Below, one piece after another: positions 1 to 4,558 of a DNA stretch of 8,791 bases. Position 1 is the first letter of the stretch, and each line of letters begins with the position of its first letter. The notes beneath the pieces were generated by a model that was given only the letters and a program-made list of their open reading frames with translations, was not told the DNA's origin and ran no database searches. The DNA comes from JAXIPB01 sp045403155 (GTDB taxonomy: Bacteria > Actinomycetota > Actinomycetes > Mycobacteriales > Micromonosporaceae). The stretch is from NCBI GenBank assembly GCA_045403155.1, contig JAXIPB010000165.1:1-8791 (forward strand). Direction: 5' to 3'. The translations under genes and the position numbers were made by a program.

Positions 1-6
1 CATCCC

Positions 7-21
7 TGAAGGAGCGGGGCC
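7..21 (+). repeat. Subterminal inverted repeat of the IS, distal (3') end
   Basis: The sequence TGAAGGAGCGGGGCC is the exact reverse complement of 1499-1513. Bases 1-6 (CATCCC) lie outside it and include the tip of the element. The pair brackets the transposase and its non-coding region, so it marks the end downstream of the transposase. Confidence 0.9.
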
Positions 22-403
22 GTGTCAACCCTCGGGTTGTGACCGGTTTCTCCTCATTCCCGGCTCGGTGCGGACAAACGCCGGTAAGGGGTCGGGTCAA
101 GGCTCGACCGAAGGTCGACCGCGCAGCGGGCTTGGCCTTGACGCCGGCTCCGATCGGCGCAGAGTCGTCGCGCCGGGACCGATAGCTGTGAGGTTGTGGG
201 TGGCCGTGTTCTCCATCGTCCGTTGTGGACGGTTTGGCGGAACCGGGTCTCCGGTTGCCGGTCATCCCTTCGCCACCGCGGCATCGGGTGGCATGGAGTG
301 GTACGGCCGCAGCCAGTCGGGGTTCAATCAGAGTCGTCGACCGCGCCACGGGTGGGGGTCAGACCTGCAACGACCGCGCGTGCTGGCTGCGCCGGAGGGA
401 CGC
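22..403 (-). ncRNA. Candidate bridge RNA / seekRNA region of the IS1111-type element
   Basis: This stretch lies between the transposase stop and the distal inverted repeat and holds no convincing gene. In IS1111-group elements the guide RNA that recruits target and donor DNA to the transposase is encoded here, on the transposase strand. It is rich in local stems: 24-43 (core CAACC/GGTTG), 96-103 with 135-142 (8 bp) enclosing a 6-bp hairpin at 104-118, 144-148 with 172-176 closing a 23-nt loop, 215-233 (7 bp with one G-U), 241-246 with 251-256 (6 bp, 4-nt loop), and 272-277 with 287-292 (6 bp, 9-nt loop). The 23-nt loop contains GATCGGCG, which also occurs in the DNA flanking the other end of the IS; 263-269 repeats the terminal CATCCCT. 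The mature RNA is probably only part of this interval. Existence is inferred from position and structure; exact ends are unknown. Confidence 0.55.
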
Positions 404-1426
404 TCACGCTGGTCGGGCAAGGCAACGGACGTGTCCGTCGCGGAGCGCGTAGTAGACCAGGGTGAGCAGTTTGCGGGCGGCGGCGACCTTGGCGATGTTC
501 GCGCCGCGTCGTTCGGTGAGCCGGGCCCGGGTACGCCCGATCGCGCCACCGTAGAGGCGTTGCACGGCCTCGACGGCGGCCCAGCGGACCAGATGGTTGC
601 CTTGTTTAGTGATCCGGCCGCGATGGACCTTGGTGTCTGATTCGCGGTGGCGGGGGGTCATGCCGGCCCAGGAGCACAGCTTCTCGGGCCGGGGGAAGCG
701 AGTCACGTCGCCGATCTCGGCCACGAACACGGCGGCCAGCACCGGCCCGACGCCGGGGATGGTCTGTACCGCCTGGAAGCCGGGGTGGTGGGACAGCTGG
801 CCGGAGGTGCGCTTGGCCAGAATGTCGATCTCGAAGGTGAACGCCTCGATGAGCCGGCGAAGCGACAACACACGGGCGCGGAACGGGGCGTCCAGCGCCA
901 ACTCGTCGAGCAGCTTCGTCCCACCGACCCCGAACAGGTCCGACATCGGCACGTGCACGCCCTGCTTGGCCAATACCGAGTGGACCTGGGCCTTGAGCCC
1001 GGAGCGCAGCGCGACCAGCTTGCACCGGTGCCGCACCGCCTCCCGCAACTCTCGCACCGGGGGTGGCGCGACCCACGCCTCAGGTAGCCTGCCCATCCGC
1101 AGCAGGTCAGCAAGATCACGAGCGTCGAGTTCGTCGTTCTTGACTCTCCGGTACGCGAAACCCTTGACCCCCAAGGGATGGGCCAGGTGCACGTTCGCGC
1201 CGGCCTCGGCCAGTACGTCCGCAGCCCAATACCAGCCATAGGTGGCCTCCAGCACCACCTCCGGGCTTTCGCCCCACGAGGCGACCTGTTGGGCCAGCTC
1301 GAACGGGTCGTTGTCGATGCGAACCGTGGAACCGAGACGCTCACCCTCCGGCGTCATCCGCACGATCACACTGCGCCGCCGGTGCAGATCTATTCCGACA
1401 TACTGCCGGCCGCCATACTCGTCCAC
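404..1426 (-). CDS. IS110-family (IS1111 group) transposase / RNA-guided recombinase
   Basis: This 340-residue protein has the usual length and two-domain layout of IS110 transposases. The N-terminal RuvC-like DEDD domain shows D13 (VGIDLHR), E60 (VVLEATYGWYW), D101 and D104 (NDELDARDLADLLR). A helical middle section follows. The C-terminal Transposase_20 domain runs from about 220, with QTIPGVGPVLAAVF, SWAGMTPR and RGRITKQGN; S263 in RHRESD is the likely nucleophilic serine. Proteins of this family excise and insert the element through a circular intermediate, guided by an element-encoded RNA bound to the recombinase. The start is GTG, chosen because AAGGAGG stands 5 bases upstream and the VGIDLH motif begins at the usual distance from the N-terminus. 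All key residues are intact and there is no frameshift, so the enzyme is probably functional. The family call is firm; activity is inferred. Confidence 0.96.
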   Translation of the reverse strand: MDEYGGRQYVGIDLHRRRSVIVRMTPEGERLGSTVRIDNDPFELAQQVASWGESPEVVLEATYGWYWAADVLAEAGANVHLAHPLGVKGFAYRRVKNDELDARDLADLLRMGRLPEAWVAPPPVRELREAVRHRCKLVALRSGLKAQVHSVLAKQGVHVPMSDLFGVGGTKLLDELALDAPFRARVLSLRRLIEAFTFEIDILAKRTSGQLSHHPGFQAVQTIPGVGPVLAAVFVAEIGDVTRFPRPEKLCSWAGMTPRHRESDTKVHRGRITKQGNHLVRWAAVEAVQRLYGGAIGRTRARLTERRGANIAKVAAARKLLTLVYYALRDGHVRCLARPA

Positions 1427-1431
1427 AGGGG

Positions 1432-1438
1432 CCTCCTT
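1432..1438 (-). promoter_or_regulatory. Ribosome binding site of the IS transposase
   Basis: On the coding strand this reads AAGGAGG, five bases before the GTG start. It is a near-perfect Shine-Dalgarno sequence and settles the GTG start. Confidence 0.8.
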
Positions 1439-1489
1439 CGTCGTGGTGGACGTGAACAGCCCAAGCGTTACGCGAGGGTGACTGTCACG

Positions 1490-1510
1490 AGGAGCGGAGG
1501 CCCCGCTCCT
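1490..1510. repeat. Local hairpin overlapping the transposase-proximal IS inverted repeat
   Basis: AGGAGCGG (1490-1497) pairs perfectly with CCGCTCCT (1503-1510) around a 5-base loop. The inner arm is an extra partial copy of the inverted repeat, so this end of the IS can fold on itself, whereas no equivalent hairpin was seen at the other end. It could be a transposase binding site, a leader structure that dampens read-through into the transposase, or both. Confidence 0.6.
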
Positions 1511-1513
1511 TCA
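1499..1513 (-). repeat. Subterminal inverted repeat of the IS, transposase-proximal end
   Basis: GGCCCCGCTCCTTCA is the exact reverse complement of 7-21 (15 of 15 bases). It lies 73 bp upstream of the transposase start. About seven more bases (TCGCATC, 1514-1520) probably belong to the element before the flanking repeat begins. Confidence 0.9.
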
Positions 1514-1519
1514 TCGCAT

Positions 1520-1530
1520 CATGATCGGCG
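1520..1530 (-). repeat. Intergenic repeat CGCCGATCATG, copy 1 (at the IS edge)
   Basis: Read on the minus strand this is CGCCGATCATG, identical to 2449-2459 and 8631-8641. It lies directly at the inferred outer edge of the IS and is probably the left half of its target site. A degenerate second unit follows: CATGATC, GGCG and CTTG at 1520-1540 recur in the same order at 1551-1573 with a 2-base insertion. Confidence 0.7.
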
Positions 1531-1535
1531 GGCTT

Positions 1536-1578
1536 GGGAGACCGTGAGGTCATGATCACGGCGATCTTGAGAGTGGCG
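1536..1578 (+). repeat. 43-bp inverted repeat, left arm, flanking the aldo-keto reductase gene
   Basis: This arm matches the reverse complement of 2401-2443 at 37 of 43 positions, with a perfect 25-base core at 1545-1569 (begins TGAGGTCATGATCACGG, ends ATCTTG). It ends at the base immediately before the stop codon of the aldo-keto reductase gene (1579-1581). It contains the GATCATGA palindromic core seen in other intergenic spots of the window. It could act as a transcript end or as the end of a small mobile cassette. Confidence 0.85.
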
Positions 1579-2352
1579 TCAGGCGAGGGCGTCGATCCGG
1601 GCCACTTCGTCGGGGGTGAGAGAGAACCCGAATATGTCCAGGTTGGATGCTATGCGCTCGGGCGTCGACGACTTCGGTATCACAACGATGCCGTGCTCTA
1701 TGTGCCAGCGGAGGACGACCTGGGCCGGACTGACGCCGTGTGCGGCGGCGATCGCGGCGAGGACCGGTGAGCGGAGATCGCTGCGCTTGAACGGGCTGTA
1801 CCCCTCGAGGACGACGCCACGCTCGCGATGCTCGGCCAGGCGCTCGGGTTCGTGGAGCCACGGACTCCACGGAATCTGGTTGACCGCCGGAGCCTCACCC
1901 GTTTCGGAGATCAACTCATCAATCTGGGCTGTGCTGTAGTTGCTGACTCCGATTGCCCGGGCGCGGCCGTCGGCACGAGCGGCGATGAACTCTCGCCATA
2001 CCTTGGTGGAGGCCCGGCCTCGCGGCGGCCAGTGGATGAGCCACAGATCCACATAGGACACGTCGAGCGCTCGGAGGCTTGCGGCTAACGTTTGCATTTC
2101 CCGGCCAGTGCGCTCTGGTGGGAGCTTTGTCGTGATGAAGACCTCCTCGCGTCGTAGACCGCTTTCCCGTGCTGCTCGGCCGACGTCGGATTCGTTGCCA
2201 TACATGGTGGCCGTGTCAATATGGCGGTAACCGACTTCGAGCGCGTAACGAATTGCGTCATATCCGCGCCGGCCGGTCACCTGCCACGTTCCGAACCCCA
2301 CGATGGGCATCAGGACGCCACCGCGCAGCGTCGCCGTCTTCGTGTCAGTCAT
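1579..2352 (-). CDS. Aldo-keto reductase (AKR5-like, 2,5-diketo-D-gluconate reductase type)
   Basis: A 257-residue cytosolic NADPH-dependent carbonyl reductase with the TIM-barrel pattern of the family. It has the catalytic tetrad D46 (YRHIDTA), Y51 (MYGNE), K76 (ITTKLP) and H107 (LIHWPP), then AIGVSNYS (133-140), VNQIPWSPW (157-165) and the cofactor-binding IPKSSTPERI (225-234). The length is slightly short of the usual 270-280, mostly at the C-terminus. The reading frame stays open for 25 more codons upstream to an ATG at 2427, but those codons come from the 43-bp repeat (MITAILQ) and lack family similarity, so I start at the ATG at 2352 (MTDTKTATL), despite a weak ribosome binding site. 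The gene is enclosed by the inverted repeat and follows the LLM oxidoreductase on the same strand, separated by a terminator-like hairpin. The physiological substrate is unknown. Confidence 0.93.
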   Translation of the reverse strand: MTDTKTATLRGGVLMPIVGFGTWQVTGRRGYDAIRYALEVGYRHIDTATMYGNESDVGRAARESGLRREEVFITTKLPPERTGREMQTLAASLRALDVSYVDLWLIHWPPRGRASTKVWREFIAARADGRARAIGVSNYSTAQIDELISETGEAPAVNQIPWSPWLHEPERLAEHRERGVVLEGYSPFKRSDLRSPVLAAIAAAHGVSPAQVVLRWHIEHGIVVIPKSSTPERIASNLDIFGFSLTPDEVARIDALA

Positions 2353-2400
2353 GACGCCATTCTGCCGGGCTGCCCCGTGTCCGGCCCGAACCTCCCGGAT

Positions 2401-2443
2401 CGCCCCCTGCAAGATCGCCGTGATCATGACCTCAGGGTCGCCC
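2401..2443 (-). repeat. 43-bp inverted repeat, right arm, upstream of the aldo-keto reductase gene
   Basis: This is the partner of 1536-1578, with a perfect 25-base core at 2410-2434. It lies about 50 bp upstream of the AKR start and just beyond the hairpin that follows the LLM oxidoreductase gene. The AKR promoter must therefore lie within or close to this repeat, unless the gene is read through from the LLM gene. Confidence 0.85.
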
Positions 2444-2446
2444 GAA

Positions 2447-2482
2447 GGCGCCGATCATGTCCGCCCGGTGATGTTCGGCGCC
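2447..2482 (-). terminator. Hairpin at the stop codon of the LLM oxidoreductase gene
   Basis: GGCGCCGA (2447-2454) pairs with TCGGCGCC (2475-2482). After a T-T mismatch, three further pairs (CAT/ATG) extend the stem, leaving a 12-base loop. The stem starts at the base directly after the LLM stop codon. There is no U tract, which is common for actinobacterial intrinsic terminators. Its left arm contains a copy of CGCCGATCATG, so the repeat family may double as a terminator. Confidence 0.55.
2449..2459 (+). repeat. Intergenic repeat CGCCGATCATG, copy 2
   Basis: Exact 11-base match to 1520-1530 (minus strand) and 8631-8641. It is embedded in the hairpin following the LLM oxidoreductase gene and lies 15 bp from the 25-base core of the AKR-flanking repeat. 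Confidence 0.75.
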
Positions 2483-3499
2483 TCAGTGGGGCGGGCGGGG
2501 CGGGGCGAGGGCTCGGACGTGGTCGCCGATGGCTTGGGGATCCTCGCCCGGGACGGGAACGATGAGCATCATCGGCGTCGTCACTCCCGCCTCCACGTAG
2601 CGGCCGATGTGCTCGCGGCACTGCTCCGGCGTTCCGTGCACGATCAGCGCGTCGACAACCTCATCCGGGACGGCGGCGAGTGCCGCGCGCCGGTCGCCGG
2701 ACTCCCAGGCACGCCACATCGGCGCCAGTTGCTCCGTGCGCCCGAGCCACTCGTGAAACGCCCGATAGACCCGCACCGTGAGGTATCCCGTGATGATGGT
2801 ACGGGCGACAGCGCGGGCCGCCTCGGCATCGGGGGACGGGACGACAAAGATACGCGCCACGATCTCCTTGTCCGCTCCACCTTCGTGCACGTACGGCGCG
2901 ACTGTGCGCACATCTTCGGCCGAGAGCAGGTTGAGGATGGCGCCATCGGACTCCCGCCCGGCGAGGCGAAGCATGCCCGGGCGAAGGGCGGCGATCAGCA
3001 ACTGCGGCGCAACCTCCGGCACTTGCAGGAGTCGGAAACTGTCCACAGTGAACGTATCGTAGGACTGGGTCACCTTCTGGCCGGTCAAGGCGGCGCGAAG
3101 GAAGCGCACGACGTCCCGTACCCGCTCGTATGGCCTATCGAACGGAATGCCGTTCCACTTCTCCACGATGACATCCGACGACGAGCCGATCCCGATGGCC
3201 ACCCGACCGGGCGCGGCATCGGCCAACGAAGCGGCGCTCTGAGCGATTGTCGCGGCGCCGCGGGTGAAGGCCGGGACGATCGCCGTACCCAGTCGCAGCG
3301 TTGGCGCCCACGCGGCGGCGAGCGCGAGCGGCGTGAACGCGTCCGCGCCACCCGCCTCGGCCGACCAGACGTCGGTGTAGCCGAGCTCGGGCAGCGAGGC
3401 GATGAGGTCGCGGTGCGCATGCAACGGCCACCCGGTCAGCGGAACCGTCAACCCGTACGAACGGCCGGACCCGACAGGTGCGCTACTCACGGGACTCAC
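2483..3499 (-). CDS. LLM-class F420-dependent oxidoreductase (Rv3093c-like)
   Basis: A 338-residue bacterial luciferase-like monooxygenase fold protein, close in pattern to the F420-dependent Rv3093c family: SYGLTVPL (14-21, first strand), YTDVWSAE (41-48), FTPLALAAAW (55-64), LRLGTAIVPAFTRG (68-81), then GRVAIGIGSSSDVIVEKWNGI (two parts, 98-118) and FDRPYERVRDVVRFLR (120-135). ALRPGMLRLAGRESDGAIL lies near 171-189. Such enzymes move hydride between F420H2 or flavin and small organic substrates in the cytosol; the substrate cannot be read from sequence. I start at the GTG at 3499 because GAGGAG sits five to six bases upstream. The open frame extends 20 codons further to an ATG at 3559, inside the divergent promoter region, which looks untranslated. 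The gene is divergent from the SDR gene, with which it may share control. Confidence 0.92.
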   Translation of the reverse strand: MSPVSSAPVGSGRSYGLTVPLTGWPLHAHRDLIASLPELGYTDVWSAEAGGADAFTPLALAAAWAPTLRLGTAIVPAFTRGAATIAQSAASLADAAPGRVAIGIGSSSDVIVEKWNGIPFDRPYERVRDVVRFLRAALTGQKVTQSYDTFTVDSFRLLQVPEVAPQLLIAALRPGMLRLAGRESDGAILNLLSAEDVRTVAPYVHEGGADKEIVARIFVVPSPDAEAARAVARTIITGYLTVRVYRAFHEWLGRTEQLAPMWRAWESGDRRAALAAVPDEVVDALIVHGTPEQCREHIGRYVEAGVTTPMMLIVPVPGEDPQAIGDHVRALAPPRPPH

Positions 3500-3605
3500 G
3501 GCGTCTCCTCGCTGTCTACCGGGATCTTCCGCCCGACGGGTGTCGCGCGTACATTGCACCGGGAGTGCATGTTACTCGGCCGCACAACGACGCACAGGAG
3601 TGTTC
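3500..3605. promoter_or_regulatory. Divergent promoter region between LLM oxidoreductase and SDR genes
   Basis: The 106-bp gap separates two divergent starts, so it must hold both promoters unless each transcript begins elsewhere. It carries GAGGAG for the LLM gene and AGGAG (3596-3600) five bases before the SDR ATG. No confident -35/-10 pair was identified. Its main feature is the dyad at 3551-3572. Confidence 0.6.
3551..3572. promoter_or_regulatory. Candidate operator dyad ACAT(T)GCAC-n5-GTGCATGT
   Basis: ACATTGCAC (3551-3559) and GTGCATGT (3565-3572) are inverted repeats apart from one extra T in the left arm, with CGGGA between them. A dyad of this size in the middle of a divergent promoter region is typical of binding sites for dimeric repressors such as TetR or MarR types. 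No regulator gene is present in the window, so the partner is unknown. Confidence 0.45.
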
Positions 3606-4409
3606 ATGACACCCACCGAAGTCCTGCCTGACGCCGCGGTGCAGCTGGAGACTGTCGAAATCGCGGAGCAGCCCAGGGTCGCCATCGTTACCGGTGCGAG
3701 CCGCGGCATCGGGCTCGCCATCGCGCAGGCGCTTGTGGACCGAGGGGAACGGGTCTGCATCACCGGCCGAAGCCCAGAGCCGCTCGCCGCGGCGGTCGCC
3801 GAGCTCGGGTCCGACCGGGCGATCTTCGTTGCGGGCAAGGCGCACGACGCCGACCACCAGGCAGAAACCGTGGCCCGGACGCTGGATGCGTACGGGCGGG
3901 TGGACTTTCTCGTGAACAACGTCGGGACGAATCCAGTGTTCGGACCGATCCTCGATCTCGAGCCCGACGTCGTGCGAAAGATCCTTGACATCAATGTGGT
4001 GTCGGCGTTCGCGTGGACACAGCTGGTCCATCGGGGCTGGATGGCCCGGCACGGCGGCGCGGTTGTCAATGTCGCTTCCGTCGCGGCATTTCGGCCCGCG
4101 CCGGGTCTGGGAATCTACGGTATGAGCAAGGCCGCACTGTGCTACCTCACGGAGCAGCTCGCCGTCGAGCTCGGACCGGAGGTGCGTGTCAACGCGGTCG
4201 CTCCTGCCGTCGTGAAGACGAAGTTCGCCCGGGCGCTGTACGAGGGGCGCGAGGCCCAGGTTGCGGCGACCTACCCGGCCGGTCGCCTCGGCGTGCCGGC
4301 TGACGTCGCGTCGGCGGTGGCGTTCCTGCTCTCCGACGACGCGAGTTGGATCACGGGGCACACGATGGTGATCGACGGCGGCGGCAGCCTCGTGGGTACC
4401 CTCGCGTAG
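3606..4409 (+). CDS. Short-chain dehydrogenase/reductase (classical SDR, FabG-like)
   Basis: A 267-residue NAD(P)-dependent oxidoreductase with all classical SDR marks: cofactor loop TGASRGIG (29-36), NNVG (104-107, the NNAG position), and the catalytic tetrad N130, S158 (VNVASVAA), Y171 and K175 (YGMSK), followed by RVNAVAPAVVKT (194-205) and the C-terminal DDASWITGHTMVIDGGG (244-260). R54 (ITGR) after the second strand suggests a preference for NADP(H), by analogy. About 22 residues precede the Rossmann fold, slightly more than usual. The ATG at 3606 is chosen because AGGAG ends five bases before it; the frame remains open back to 3402, but that part is antisense to the LLM gene. The substrate is unknown; the neighbouring LLM and AKR enzymes suggest shared redox chemistry. 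A hairpin follows the stop. Confidence 0.95.
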   Translation: MTPTEVLPDAAVQLETVEIAEQPRVAIVTGASRGIGLAIAQALVDRGERVCITGRSPEPLAAAVAELGSDRAIFVAGKAHDADHQAETVARTLDAYGRVDFLVNNVGTNPVFGPILDLEPDVVRKILDINVVSAFAWTQLVHRGWMARHGGAVVNVASVAAFRPAPGLGIYGMSKAALCYLTEQLAVELGPEVRVNAVAPAVVKTKFARALYEGREAQVAATYPAGRLGVPADVASAVAFLLSDDASWITGHTMVIDGGGSLVGTLA

Positions 4410-4426
4410 CCGCCGACGCGGGTCGC

Positions 4427-4443
4427 GGCGCCTGCCCGGCGCC
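4427..4443 (+). terminator. Hairpin downstream of the SDR gene
   Basis: GGCGCC (4427-4432) and GGCGCC (4438-4443) form a 6-bp stem with a 5-base loop, 18 bases after the SDR stop. There is no T tract. It is weaker than the stem at 4500-4526 and may only assist it. Confidence 0.35.
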
Positions 4444-4499
4444 ATCGGACGGCTGCCCATACCCCGTCCGGCACCAAGGTCATCGCGAGTGTTCGACAG

Positions 4500-4526
4500 T
4501 CGCCCGGTCGCGGCGCGACCGGGCGA
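4500..4526. terminator. Bidirectional terminator hairpin between convergent genes
   Basis: CGCCCGGTCGC (4501-4511) pairs perfectly with GCGACCGGGCG (4515-4525) around a 3-base loop, and T4500-A4526 adds a twelfth pair. It lies between the ends of the SDR gene (plus) and the SWIM gene (minus), where a terminator for both directions is expected. It lacks a T run on either side, as is usual for high-GC actinobacteria. Confidence 0.7.
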
Positions 4527-4558
4527 GGTTCGAAAACTTGCCGCGATCATATGAGCGC

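Larger units (their letters stand above)
4..1520 (-). mobile_element. IS110-family insertion sequence, IS1111 group (apparently complete)
   Basis: The element consists of one DEDD-type transposase gene, a perfect 15-bp inverted repeat near both ends (7-21 and 1499-1513), and a long non-coding stretch between the transposase stop and the far end. Subterminal rather than terminal inverted repeats, and a long 3' non-coding region, are the known hallmarks of the IS1111 group, as opposed to IS110 proper. The outer limits are inferred by allowing about 7 bp outside the repeat on the transposase-start side and about 3 bp on the other, the usual IS1111 arrangement; they could be off by a few bases. 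No target duplication is expected for this family and none can be assessed, because the flank before base 1 is missing. The transposase-proximal edge abuts a copy of the intergenic repeat CGCCGATCATG. Confidence 0.82.

Noticed and set aside
68..640. A plus-strand open frame over the non-coding part of the IS
   Set aside because: Half of it is antisense to the transposase and the rest spans the predicted guide-RNA hairpins. There is no family motif, and coding use would be at odds with the known IS1111 layout.
1536..2443. Calling the AKR-containing block a transposon
   Set aside because: There is no transposase inside, no visible target duplication, and the arms belong to a wider intergenic repeat family. 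It is left as an open finding.
2303..3631. A 442-codon plus-strand open frame
   Set aside because: It is antisense to the LLM and AKR genes, has no recognisable motif, is arginine- and glycine-rich as expected of GC-driven shadow frames, and has no ribosome binding site I could see.
4540..4558. GCCGCGATCATATGAGCG as another copy of the GATCATG repeat
   Set aside because: It matches only GATCAT plus a few scattered bases and lacks the G and the CGCCG arm in register; too weak to count.
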